A stretch of DNA of 64,000 bases from Bacteroidota bacterium. Its GTDB lineage: Bacteria; Bacteroidota; Ignavibacteria; Ignavibacteriales; Ignavibacteriaceae. The notes under the pieces are model-generated. The model was not told where the DNA came from, made no database searches, and worked only from the letters and a program-made list of their open reading frames with translations. Shown here piece after piece: positions 25,495-33,479 of this stretch; positions within the stretch are counted from its first letter, which is position 1, and each line of letters begins with the position of its first letter. Location of the stretch: positions 154,464 through 218,463 of the forward strand of contig JAIUOE010000006.1 of the NCBI GenBank assembly GCA_020161395.1. Direction: 5' to 3'. The translations under genes and the position numbers were made by a program.

Positions 25495-26727
25495 ATGAAA
25501 GTTTGTTTATTGTTGCTATTTATGGTTTTATTCTACTCATCGGCTTCTGCTCAAAAGAAAGAGTGGGAGAAAGAGTTGGTAGGAGCCAAGTCACTCACTC
25601 TGATCAACGATTCAGATGGATGTGTAATTTCAGGTGTTTTTTTAGGGAAGCTTTCATTTGGCGGTAAAAGTTTTACCGGTTCAGCCAATTCGAATGTTTT
25701 CCTGATGAAGGTAAACACATCAGGGGAGGTGGTATGGTTAAGATTGATTAATTTGAAGGGGGCACCTTTTGAATTGAAAATGAAACGAGATTCATTTCAC
25801 AATTATTATTTTATATACAGAGAGGATGGAGGGACTTACCTTGTCAAGTGTAATGAACAGGGAGAAATAAAGTGGGAAAAGTTTGTTATTACTCAAGGAG
25901 AGCAATCCTATTCGGAGATTACGGATATAGCATTTGATCGTAATGGATGTGGGTATATTACCGGCAGCTTCAGAGGAAGACTTGAACTTGGCGATAATTT
26001 AAATAACGCTCGTGGTAGGTGTACTTTTGTTGCCAAACTTGATACTTTTGGGCGTTCTATCTGGGCAAAAGAGTTTGGTAAAGGATCTGGAATTGGAATT
26101 TCGGTTGACCAAAGTGAAAATATCATTGTAGTTGGTATCTTAAATGGAGAACTACATTTTAAGAATACCAAATTGGAAAGTAAAAAGTCTGATGCACTAA
26201 TTTTTAAATTGGATGATAAAGGAAATTTGCTTTGGGCTCAAAGTGCCGGGGGAAGTGACAGGGATATAGCTTTTAAAGTTCTGACCGACATTCAAGGAAA
26301 TAATTATGTAAGTGGAATTTATAATGGTGACGCCAAATTTGGCAAAAAAACGCTTAAAAGTAAAGGAGGTGTTGATATTTTTTTAACTAAAATTGACAGT
26401 AAAGGTAAATTTTTATGGGCAGAGAGTTTTGGGACAAAAGCAGATGAAGCTGGCTCACATCTGTTTCTAAGCGATAATGGCAACTGCTATCTCTTTAGTG
26501 GTTTTATGGGTGAGGACAGAGGGAGTGACGAGAATCAGTTACCAATGAAAGGGAAAAACCTTATGATCGTTGATCGGGGTGGAAAGGTTATTGGATCAAA
26601 GGAAATAAAAGATGCAGCATATATTACCATGATGAATTTTACAGAGGAAAAAATAGGTGAATTATATGTTTTAACCATCCCATCAAAAAGAGAAAATTGG
26701 AAGTTGATTAAATATGTGAATTTTTAA
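25495..26727 (+). CDS. Secreted SBBP-like beta-propeller protein, 410 aa
   Basis: Signal peptide MKVCLLLLFMVLFYSSASAQ, then repeated blades of about 45-50 residues with the pattern G-x-F-x-G-x-L-x-F-G-x-K-x-L-x-S-K/S-G-x-x-D-x-F-L-x-K-x-D-x-x-G-x-x-x-W-A (for example GKKTLKSKGGVDIFLTKID and SGVFLGKLSFGGKSF), characteristic of SBBP (beta-propeller) proteins. There is no T9SS sorting domain, so it is probably periplasmic or outer-membrane-associated. An excellent ribosome-binding site (AAAAGGAG) and 11-nt spacing link it to the lipoprotein gene upstream. Role unknown. Confidence 0.75.
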   Translation: MKVCLLLLFMVLFYSSASAQKKEWEKELVGAKSLTLINDSDGCVISGVFLGKLSFGGKSFTGSANSNVFLMKVNTSGEVVWLRLINLKGAPFELKMKRDSFHNYYFIYREDGGTYLVKCNEQGEIKWEKFVITQGEQSYSEITDIAFDRNGCGYITGSFRGRLELGDNLNNARGRCTFVAKLDTFGRSIWAKEFGKGSGIGISVDQSENIIVVGILNGELHFKNTKLESKKSDALIFKLDDKGNLLWAQSAGGSDRDIAFKVLTDIQGNNYVSGIYNGDAKFGKKTLKSKGGVDIFLTKIDSKGKFLWAESFGTKADEAGSHLFLSDNGNCYLFSGFMGEDRGSDENQLPMKGKNLMIVDRGGKVIGSKEIKDAAYITMMNFTEEKIGELYVLTIPSKRENWKLIKYVNF

Positions 26728-26737
26728 GGGAGCCAAC

Positions 26738-26760
26738 TGCCATCCACATTCGGAGTGGCA
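26738..26760 (+). terminator. Hairpin after the SBBP-like gene
   Basis: TGCCA-TCC ... GGAGTGGCA forms a stem with one bulged base and a 6-nt loop, 11 nt after the stop. The T run is weak (AATTTAT), so termination may be partial. Confidence 0.45.
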
Positions 26761-26843
26761 CAATTTATCAATTATTCGAAAAACTATAATTTGAATCTAC
26801 CGGTAACTTTCTGAAAAAATTAAATACTAAAAAGGAGCATATC

Positions 26844-27692
26844 ATGTTCTCACGGTTTTTACTTCTCGCGTGTTATTTTTCATCTATAATATTTGCACAG
26901 GATTTTCTGCCGGGTAGCTTTTGGTGTGCTGAACCTGTTACACCTGATCCTGAATCTTACGATCAACAAGCATTTAAATATAATCCCGTCTATGTTGAAC
27001 TCAGTTCTGCGATTCGAGAGAGGATGATGCCTTATTATGTGAAAGAACTAAAAAAACAGGGCGTTTCAAAAGAGACCCATACCCAGGGAAAAAAAACAGT
27101 TGCAAATTTCTACTATAATCAGGAGGGACTTTTAACAAAATACGAGTCGAAAGAATATTTTAGTGAGATTACACTCGAGTATGATGAAAACAACAATATT
27201 AAAACATTGGTTCGCAGAGGCGATAATTATTATTCGAAGACAGCTTTAACTCGTGATTCAATGAAGAGAATTTCTGCTGTGCATACGGATAACAATAGTT
27301 TTATTTATTCGTACGATAAATCAGGAAAACTTGAGAAGATAGTCAGTCAAACACCGCGATTAACAGTAATCTGGCGATTAAATAATGTATATGTAACTCC
27401 GGGGATAACATTCGCCACAAACGCGGATTCTATTGAATACGACGAATATGGCCGTATGCTGAAATTTGAGTCTGGAATGGATCCTAACGGTGGTTCGGCA
27501 AATTACGATAAATCAGGGAGACTCGTTTATGAAGGGTATTTCCCCAGAAATGGTTGTTACACTAATTCATTTTCTTACAAAAATAACCTGATTGCGAAGA
27601 TTCAACTCGAAACCTTCAACAATATGTATCAAAAAACCTCAACAGTAGTCACAAATGTGAAGTATGAGTACAAGCATAAGAAAAAGAAATAG
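26844..27692 (+). CDS. Secreted YD-repeat-like protein, 282 aa
   Basis: Signal peptide MFSRFLLLACYFSSIIFAQ and a mature part with degenerate YD/RHS-like units (LEYDENNNIKTLVRRG, YSYDKSGKLEKIV, IEYDEYGRMLKFE, ANYDKSGRLVYEG, FSYKNNLIAKI). Similar short YD-rich proteins are common in Bacteroidota and mostly have no assigned role. It is too short to be an RHS toxin shell and has no toxin domain. A strong ribosome-binding site (AAAAAGGAG) precedes the ATG. It sits in the run of five exported proteins. Confidence 0.65.
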   Translation: MFSRFLLLACYFSSIIFAQDFLPGSFWCAEPVTPDPESYDQQAFKYNPVYVELSSAIRERMMPYYVKELKKQGVSKETHTQGKKTVANFYYNQEGLLTKYESKEYFSEITLEYDENNNIKTLVRRGDNYYSKTALTRDSMKRISAVHTDNNSFIYSYDKSGKLEKIVSQTPRLTVIWRLNNVYVTPGITFATNADSIEYDEYGRMLKFESGMDPNGGSANYDKSGRLVYEGYFPRNGCYTNSFSYKNNLIAKIQLETFNNMYQKTSTVVTNVKYEYKHKKKK

Positions 27693-27775
27693 AACAGCTA
27701 AAAGGACAATTACTCCATTATATTGAGAGCGGGGAATTCTTAACTTCGTTAAAATTTGATAAACAAGAGATCTAT

Positions 27776-28948
27776 ATGAAAAACCTTTTTTTATGGTTTA
27801 CAGTTTTGCTGATCATTCTGTGTACCGGTTGCTCTGATAAAAAATCGAATCATGATGCAATTACTAAATCGGTAATCAGCCAAATAAATACAGACAGTTC
27901 AGATTTTTTTAATATATACTTCCATGATCCGGCAAAGGTAAAAGCCTTGACGGTCGATACAATTTCATCATTTGTTCAAAAAGGTGATACTGCGGTTTTC
28001 AGCGGAATGATTACGCTTCAAAAAACGGTTTACCCGGAATTCACAAACAAACACATCAGGAATGAATTGTTTTATCCCTTTGAAGAGAAACTTGGAAGGA
28101 AATTTGAAGCAACTGTGGAAACCAAAGACACACTATACAAGTTGTTGTACTTCAAATTGGATCAGCCTCACATCCTTACAGTTGCAAACGATAAAGTGAA
28201 TGCGGATGATTTCTTCAAAAAAAATCGAATTAACTCCTTAAAAAAAGTACCTGCATTAATTGCAAAAGTGAAAGAACAGTTCAAGGGGACCTCACAAGAC
28301 GCAAAAGACTATCTTTTTTGTCTTCTTCATGAAAGGATGAAGAAACTCGCCAAGCCGTATGAATACAATGTAAATATGGGTGAAGCCAAGTACACTTCAT
28401 TTCAATCAAATACAAAATATGGATTTGCTATAGACAGCGATGAAGGCTTTTCATGGTTAGTGCCGGATTACGATTATTTAAAAAAAGAGTTTACAGATTT
28501 TATTTCAGATGATTTGATGATATTTGTTGATGTGTTCAAATTGGAACACGAATCATCATTTTGCGGAAGGGATGCTTTCCTTAGTGATATAATAACGCCA
28601 CAAGAAAGATTGAAACGATTAATCGAGATTGAAGACTATTTCAATAGGAATGAACAGCCTCTTTTGCAAGATCAAATCGAGGAGTTGTTCATAAATCTGT
28701 TCACAAGATTATTCAGAACATTCCATCAAACACCGGTGGTCGCGTCTGTATCAGAGGTCAAGGGCACGCCTATAGATCCGGAATTAAAAGCTGTTTTTCT
28801 TGAAGCTGAAAAAAAATATTCTGATACATTCACGGGTGCTTTTGCGAGGGAATACAATAAGATTCTGGTAAAAAACAACTATCTGTTTACCGATGAAGTG
28901 ATATCGTTTTTAGCTTCCAAAGACTTTGTTGACACTAGATTCAGATGA
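27776..28948 (+). CDS. Putative lipoprotein of unknown function, 390 aa
   Basis: Lipoprotein signal MKNLFLWFTVLLIILCTGC (lipobox LCTGC after residue 15). The mature protein is predicted helix-rich and highly charged; no family is recognised. A single cysteine pair (about residues 180 and 263) is not arranged in a known motif. It is the last gene of the exported run and ends 34 nt before a strong terminator shared in sequence with the efflux operon. Function unknown. Confidence 0.65.
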   Translation: MKNLFLWFTVLLIILCTGCSDKKSNHDAITKSVISQINTDSSDFFNIYFHDPAKVKALTVDTISSFVQKGDTAVFSGMITLQKTVYPEFTNKHIRNELFYPFEEKLGRKFEATVETKDTLYKLLYFKLDQPHILTVANDKVNADDFFKKNRINSLKKVPALIAKVKEQFKGTSQDAKDYLFCLLHERMKKLAKPYEYNVNMGEAKYTSFQSNTKYGFAIDSDEGFSWLVPDYDYLKKEFTDFISDDLMIFVDVFKLEHESSFCGRDAFLSDIITPQERLKRLIEIEDYFNRNEQPLLQDQIEELFINLFTRLFRTFHQTPVVASVSEVKGTPIDPELKAVFLEAEKKYSDTFTGAFAREYNKILVKNNYLFTDEVISFLASKDFVDTRFR

Positions 28949-28981
28949 ACTTTAAATCCTAAAATCGGATGTGTAACAAAA

Positions 28982-29015
28982 AAGCCCGACAGTGAAAATT
29001 GCCGGGCTTTTTTTT
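28982..29015. terminator. Rho-independent, probably bidirectional terminator
   Basis: AGCCCG...CGGGCT stem flanked by an A run on the left and a T8-T9 run on the right, so it can serve both the lipoprotein gene (+) and the nucleotidyltransferase/deoxyhypusine-synthase-like operon (-). Its core is identical to the terminator at 12841. Confidence 0.88.
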
Positions 29016-29030
29016 AATTGCTCATATGCT

Positions 29031-29100
29031 TTACGCAGTAACAGATTCCTGTTCGAGAACTTTGGTGAATTCTTTAGCTTCTCTTCCGAGGTGAGCGCCT
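29031..29100 (-). repeat. Detached 70-bp copy of the 3' end of the deoxyhypusine-synthase-like gene
   Basis: 70 bases identical in every position to 29675-29744. It reproduces the last 22 codons and stop codon of the deoxyhypusine-synthase-like gene, beginning one base before a codon, and lies directly after the stop codon of the nucleotidyltransferase gene. Offset between copies is 644 bp. It is not translated in any useful context. It marks the distal boundary of the inserted or duplicated module. Confidence 0.97.
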
Positions 29101-29101
29101 G

Positions 29102-29539
29102 CTAAAGATTTTCCAAATCAGCCAAATCCTGATATCTTCCTGAAGCTTTTTTATTCATTTTCAAATCTTCAAGATTGATCAGGTTCACCGTGACGCCATC
29201 CAGTAAAACAGTTTCTCGTTTGGGGAAACAATCTTCAAAATTAACCCCGGATGCTCCCATGATCAAATCTATTCTCGCAGGAGGATATCCCAATTGAATG
29301 ATTCCATCGGGGTCAAGAAAATCATCACGAGTTAACCCAAGACTTCCAAAGCCGAATTCTTTCAATACTTCCTCAATTTTTTCGGCATTTTCTTTGCTGC
29401 ATTCCAGCCATAAATCGAGATCTTTAGTAAATCTCGGATTTCCATAAAATCCAACAGCATAGCCGCCAACAAGGAGGTACTTAACGGACTTTTCGTTTAA
29501 TAATTGAATAAACTCTTTGAAGTCTTGGGTAAGTGCCAT
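29102..29539 (-). CDS. DUF6036/AbiEii-like nucleotidyltransferase
   Basis: 145 residues. The nucleotidyltransferase signature is LLVGGYAVGFYGNPRFTKDL followed by DLW: a GG motif (25-26) and two metal-binding aspartates Asp40 and Asp42, with a third candidate in ARIDLIMG (about 92). Proteins of this fold occur as solitary minimal nucleotidyltransferases, often in two-gene toxin-antitoxin-like or abortive-infection-like units. Its 5' end overlaps the small partner gene by 59 nt in another frame. The stop codon lies one base before the detached 70-bp repeat. Whether it modifies a tRNA, a protein partner or a nucleotide is not known from the sequence. Confidence 0.8.
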   Translation of the reverse strand: MALTQDFKEFIQLLNEKSVKYLLVGGYAVGFYGNPRFTKDLDLWLECSKENAEKIEEVLKEFGFGSLGLTRDDFLDPDGIIQLGYPPARIDLIMGASGVNFEDCFPKRETVLLDGVTVNLINLEDLKMNKKASGRYQDLADLENL

Positions 29540-29672
29540 ATTTCCACAAAATATATTCTGTTCGTAATTGCTCGAGATGATCCATCCTTGCCTGGGGTGA
29601 CTGATTCATCCAGTAGGAACGGTCATCGTTCTTGTCAGTGAGCTTCTTTTTTGTGACTGCTTTTTCTATCAT
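29481..29672 (-). CDS. Small partner protein of the nucleotidyltransferase, 63 aa
   Basis: 63 residues, MIEKAVTKKKLTD, then a helical part SPQARMDHLEQLRTEYILW and a C-terminal PRLQRVYSIIKRKVR. Small proteins of the pattern x-SPEERLxxLExLR...RLQRVxRVV are often found directly before DUF6036-type nucleotidyltransferases, which supports a real gene and a two-component unit. It starts 2 nt after the stop of the deoxyhypusine-synthase-like gene (TAATAATG), so translation is probably coupled to it; there is no own ribosome-binding site. The last 59 nt overlap the nucleotidyltransferase gene. Possible antitoxin, but this is inference. Confidence 0.65.
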   Translation of the reverse strand: MIEKAVTKKKLTDKNDDRSYWMNQSPQARMDHLEQLRTEYILWKYGTYPRLQRVYSIIKRKVR

Positions 29673-29674
29673 TA

Positions 29675-29744
29675 TTACGCAGTAACAGATTCCTGTTCGA
29701 GAACTTTGGTGAATTCTTTAGCTTCTCTTCCGAGGTGAGCGCCT
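29675..29744 (-). repeat. Native 70-bp 3' end of the deoxyhypusine-synthase-like gene (proximal copy)
   Basis: Proximal member of the perfect 70-bp direct repeat (other copy 29031-29100). It includes the stop codon TAA at 29675-29677 and the codons from Gly325 to Ala346. The 574 bases between the copies contain almost only the two small genes. Confidence 0.97.
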
Positions 29745-30715
29745 TTGTGATAAGCATAGCCCGAGATCAGAGGCATGGCAAGGGTAGCCTCGGAATAAAC
29801 CATCTGTTCGTAAACGAGGTCGACCTTGCCCCATGAGCTTGCTTCTTTCAGGGTACTTCCTGAGAGGGCTCCATCTCTTTCGTCGGCAACGGTAACCTGA
29901 ATTGCATACTTGTGCATTGGTGCATCGCCTTCGAGTATTTCTGCAGCAACAACGATATCCTGTGTGAAGTTTTTAGGTACTCCGCCGCCGATCATGTAGA
30001 TACCCGATTCACCGCTGGCGATCTTGATCTTTGTCAGTTCAAGAAAATCTTTTGCAGCATCGAGGGAAACATGCGATCCGGGATTTTTTGTCTGGTGCAT
30101 AACGAAACCGAAACCTGCGGAACAGTCACTGAATGCAGGAACGAAAATCGGTACATTTTTCTTGTAGCATGCATAAATAATGCTGTCGTCACATTTTGGA
30201 CCGGTTTCATCGAGATATTTTCCAAATTCCTTAAGGAATTCTCTCGAGGAGTACGCACCCGGTTCCATGGAATCGAAAATCTTTGCTGTGGTTTCGTCAC
30301 AGATTCTGAGTTCGTCTTCATCAATGTATGTATCATAAATTCTGTCGATGGCGAGGTCCCTAAGTTCGGCGTCGTTTACAAACGGGGTTCCGATATAGTG
30401 CTTGAAACCGAGGGCTTCAAAGAAATCCTGATCCACCATGTTGGCGCCGGTGGAGACGATTGCGTCAACCATGTTGTTCATAACCATGTCATAGACGACT
30501 TTTTTGAGTCCGGCGGAAAATAAAGACCCTGCCAAAGTGAGGATTACGGTGCAATCTTTGTCACGGAGCATCATATCATAAATTCTTGCAGCTCTGTTCA
30601 GGTTTCTCGCCTGAAACGCCATTTTCTCCATTGCGTCAACCAATGGGGCAACATTATGTTCTTTAATGTCAATATGTTCAATAACACCTTTCAAGTAATC
30701 TGACTTTTGGGGCAT
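29675..30715 (-). CDS. Deoxyhypusine-synthase family protein
   Basis: 346 residues, full family length. The NAD-binding and active-site segments are TLAGSLFSAG, VSTGANMVDQDF, PIFVPAFSDCSAGFGF, IGGGVPKNF and EASSWGKVD; Lys297 in SWGK corresponds to the catalytic lysine of eukaryotic deoxyhypusine synthase. Bacteria lack eIF5A, so the protein substrate is unlikely; relatives are homospermidine synthases or of unsettled function. Putrescine from AguA/AguB could be the amine donor or acceptor. A strong ribosome-binding site (AAAGGAG) lies 12 nt before the ATG. Its last 70 bp recur 644 bp downstream behind a nucleotidyltransferase module, so its 3' end has been a target of insertion or duplication while the reading frame stayed intact. 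Confidence 0.92.
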   Translation of the reverse strand: MPQKSDYLKGVIEHIDIKEHNVAPLVDAMEKMAFQARNLNRAARIYDMMLRDKDCTVILTLAGSLFSAGLKKVVYDMVMNNMVDAIVSTGANMVDQDFFEALGFKHYIGTPFVNDAELRDLAIDRIYDTYIDEDELRICDETTAKIFDSMEPGAYSSREFLKEFGKYLDETGPKCDDSIIYACYKKNVPIFVPAFSDCSAGFGFVMHQTKNPGSHVSLDAAKDFLELTKIKIASGESGIYMIGGGVPKNFTQDIVVAAEILEGDAPMHKYAIQVTVADERDGALSGSTLKEASSWGKVDLVYEQMVYSEATLAMPLISGYAYHKGAHLGREAKEFTKVLEQESVTA

Positions 30716-31090
30716 TTATTGTGACTCCTTTCATTAGGGGTGATAAATAAAAAAAACTAACACACAATAAAGTAATAAAAAGAGAAATTTCCAATTGATT
30801 TGGGGCTCAAAGATAAATTTATTAAAAAATAGAGAACAATTGGTAAACAAACAAAAAAAAATTAAAAAATTTGTCAAAAGATATTGTTATTGAAAAAAAA
30901 TATACTTAATTTGCCGATCCATATTGTGATCTCTATCATTGGATCAGGATATGGAACGACCCGGCAGGAATCGGGTTTGATGTTCCTTAAATCAGAAAAG
31001 ACAGGCCGGCGGGCGGATAAGGCCTTCCGGGGCAGCAAGATTAAGAAATATCTAAACAACTCATCATCAACAATCAATTAGAGGCAACAA
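30716..31090. other. Divergent intergenic region with a GC-rich patch
   Basis: 375 bases between two divergently transcribed genes, so it must hold both promoters. The left part is very AT-rich. A GC-rich patch at about 30955-31035 (with CCCGGCAGGAATCGGG, a 5-bp stem ACCCG/CGGGT, and GGCCGGCGGGCGG) contrasts sharply with its surroundings and may be a dispersed repeat fragment. A 65-codon open frame (30884-31081) has no ribosome-binding site and is not called. Confidence 0.5.
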
Positions 31091-33241
31091 ATGAAACAAA
31101 TTTTCCTTGTTGTATTCACCGTATTCTTTATAGCGGGTGTTGCGTGGTCGCAGACGGCTGACAAGAATAACACTGGCAGAACCTACACACAGGCAGAAAA
31201 GGAAAGACTCGATATGATGGGCTATCCTGTTTCTGACGGAACGGGTACCCCTCACAAAACAACCGGCATTATTAAATGGTCGGAAGGTTTCGAAGGAGCC
31301 ACATTCCCTCCAACCGGTTGGGCTGTTCATCAGCTTGATGGCGGAGCCAATACATGGCTTCGTTATACCACTTCACCTCCATTTGGAACAGCTTCCGCTG
31401 CAGTGAGATGGGAATCTGCTTCTCTGGCAAATGATGACTGGCTTGTTACACCATCATTCCAGGCAGTCGCAGCCGATAAACTGAATTTTTATGCAGTCGG
31501 CTCATCCTCTTTCACTGATTCCGTGATAATTCATGTATCGACCACCGGTGGTGTTCCACCCGCAGGCTATACAAGAATTGCAGCTTTCAGACCTCTCGCA
31601 GCTCCTGCCCAGAGATTTGAAGTGTCACTTTCAGCTTATGCCGGACAAACAATTTACCTCGCTTTCCAGTATAAAGAACTTGATCAGTTAAGACTTTATG
31701 TTGACAGCGTTTATGTTGAAACAGGCGTGCCAAATGATGTTGGTATGGTTTCACATAATGTTGGTGGCGAATTGAATGCAGGACCTTACACTCCTACTGC
31801 AACAGTAAAGAACTTTGGCTCGGCTACCCAGACATTCAATGTTACGATGACAATCAACCCCGGTGGTTATACATCGACAAAGACTGTTACAGATCTTGCT
31901 GCTGATCAGACAGCGAATGTTACATTCGATTCATGGACTGCATCACAAGGCTCGTTTAATGCCAAGGCATACACACAACTTGCCGGTGATCAGAATCCTG
32001 CAAATGACACATTGTCGCGCACAGCTCTTGTTGTTTCCTACATATATGACAATGGTCCACTCGTTACCAACCCGGGTGGCGGTTTTGGTGGTGCCGATTT
32101 GTCAGGTCTCCAGGCTGAGTTGAACATTCTGGGCTATGGCTCACAGATTTCGGCTAATAACTGGGTTACGGACGATTTCGATGTGCCGGCAAACCAGACA
32201 TGGGCAATAGATGCATTTAAATTTTTCTCGTATCAGACAGGTTCAACCCTTACACCGACCTACAACGGAGCAAGAGTTGTGATCTATAACGGAAGACCTG
32301 ACCTCCCAACAAGCCAGATTGTATTCGGTGACGAAACAACTGAAAGATTTGTCGGTGCTTCATGGACTGGCGCATACCGTGCAACCATTGCTGCCCCAAC
32401 CGGCAATACCAGACCAATAATGGGCGTTCTCGCAGGTGCCCCTGTTGTATTGGGTCCCGGAAACTACTGGGTTATGTGGTCATTGGCAGGAACTCTCGCT
32501 TCAGGACCTTGGGCTCCTCCAATCTCGATCATTGGCACACTTGCTACAGGTAATGCATATGCAAGACAAGCCGGTACATGGATTTCATTGAGAGATTCCG
32601 CTGTTGGTGCTACATCAGGCTATCCACAGGGAATGCCTTTCAAAATCGTTGGATCAGTTCAGGCAGTTCCTGTTGAATTAACTTCTTTCATGGCAACTGT
32701 TCTCAAAAACAATGTTACACTTCTCTGGTCAACAGCTACCGAAACCAACAACATGGGCTTCGAAGTTGAGAGACAGGCAGCCAACGGTTCATTCGAAAAA
32801 GTCGGATTTGTCGGCGGTAATGGTACAACAACCGAAAGAAAAGAATATGCATTTACCGATGCAGGTCTTGCTTCCGGAAAATATACCTACAGACTCAGAC
32901 AAGTTGATTTCGACGGTTCATCAGAATACTCGAATACTGTTGAAGCTGATGTAAACATTCCATCAGAATACAATCTTGCTCAGAACTATCCTAACCCGTT
33001 CAATCCTTCAACCTCAATTGAATTTGCTCTGAAATCAGATGCTAAAGTTTCAATGAGATTGTTCGATGCTCTCGGTCAGGAAGTAAGAACCATTCTTAAC
33101 GGTAACTTCACCACAGGCAACTACAAAATAGATTTCAACGCAGCCGGCTTGAACAGCGGTGTTTATTTCTATACAATAGATGCTTCAGGTGTTGACGGCA
33201 GCAAATTTACTGCAACAAGGAAAATGATCCTTATGAAGTAA
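31091..33241 (+). CDS. T9SS-exported choice-of-anchor J / adhesin-like protein, 716 aa
   Basis: Signal peptide MKQIFLVVFTVFFIAGVAWS. Residues about 55-215 form a cleaved-adhesin / choice-of-anchor J domain (EGFEGATFPPTGW, NDDWLVTPSF, AYAGQTIYLAFQYKE). A CARDB-like domain (about 218-315) and a second carbohydrate-binding-like beta domain (320-545) follow, then a fibronectin-like module (VPVELTSFMATV ... GFEVERQ) and the T9SS sorting domain (AQNYPNPFNPSTSIEFAL ... SGVYFYTI). Ribosome-binding site AGAGG, 7 nt before the ATG. The neighbouring gene at 33480 is a shorter paralogue. Probably a surface adhesin or glycan-binding protein. Confidence 0.9.
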   Translation: MKQIFLVVFTVFFIAGVAWSQTADKNNTGRTYTQAEKERLDMMGYPVSDGTGTPHKTTGIIKWSEGFEGATFPPTGWAVHQLDGGANTWLRYTTSPPFGTASAAVRWESASLANDDWLVTPSFQAVAADKLNFYAVGSSSFTDSVIIHVSTTGGVPPAGYTRIAAFRPLAAPAQRFEVSLSAYAGQTIYLAFQYKELDQLRLYVDSVYVETGVPNDVGMVSHNVGGELNAGPYTPTATVKNFGSATQTFNVTMTINPGGYTSTKTVTDLAADQTANVTFDSWTASQGSFNAKAYTQLAGDQNPANDTLSRTALVVSYIYDNGPLVTNPGGGFGGADLSGLQAELNILGYGSQISANNWVTDDFDVPANQTWAIDAFKFFSYQTGSTLTPTYNGARVVIYNGRPDLPTSQIVFGDETTERFVGASWTGAYRATIAAPTGNTRPIMGVLAGAPVVLGPGNYWVMWSLAGTLASGPWAPPISIIGTLATGNAYARQAGTWISLRDSAVGATSGYPQGMPFKIVGSVQAVPVELTSFMATVLKNNVTLLWSTATETNNMGFEVERQAANGSFEKVGFVGGNGTTTERKEYAFTDAGLASGKYTYRLRQVDFDGSSEYSNTVEADVNIPSEYNLAQNYPNPFNPSTSIEFALKSDAKVSMRLFDALGQEVRTILNGNFTTGNYKIDFNAAGLNSGVYFYTIDASGVDGSKFTATRKMILMK

Positions 33242-33300
33242 GTTTGAAGTTTGAGGTATGAAGTATGAAAAATAATACCTAATACCTAAAACCTGATAAT
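33242..33300 (+). repeat. Degenerate 7-bp tandem tract directly after the stop codon
   Basis: Heptamers AGTTTGA-AGTTTGA-GGTATGA-AGTATGA followed by AATACCT-AATACCT-AAAACCT. The tract begins at the stop codon and leads into a terminator. The same order is found after the next gene. Confidence 0.8.
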
Positions 33301-33304
33301 TTAA

Positions 33305-33338
33305 AAAGCTGTCCTGTTTGCGGGGCAGCTTTTTTTAT
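33305..33338 (+). terminator. Rho-independent terminator (AGCTGCC family)
   Basis: AAAGCTGTCC ... GGGGCAGCTTTTTTT; 8-bp stem with one G-U pair and a T7 run. Confidence 0.9.
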
Positions 33339-33479
33339 ATACAGTTAAAATATTTAAATATTTATTTCCATCTTCATAGTTTATTTCATTGGAAAAGTGT
33401 AACTTCCATTACCAATATTGATCAGTTTGTAACGGTTTATTCAATAAAACCATCCATCAATAACAACAAAGAGGTCAAA

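Noticed and set aside
26750..26770. Possible sigma-54 site GTGGCACAATTTATCA before the YD-like gene
   Set aside because: The -24 block fits but there is no TTGC at the required distance.
30884..31081. 65-codon open frame between divergent genes
   Set aside because: Overlaps the expected promoter region of the 31091 gene and has no start signal; the minus-strand frame over the same DNA is no better.
33318..33479. N-terminal extension of the second choice-of-anchor J protein
   Set aside because: It would begin inside the previous gene's terminator, and the signal peptide with ribosome-binding site begins at 33480.
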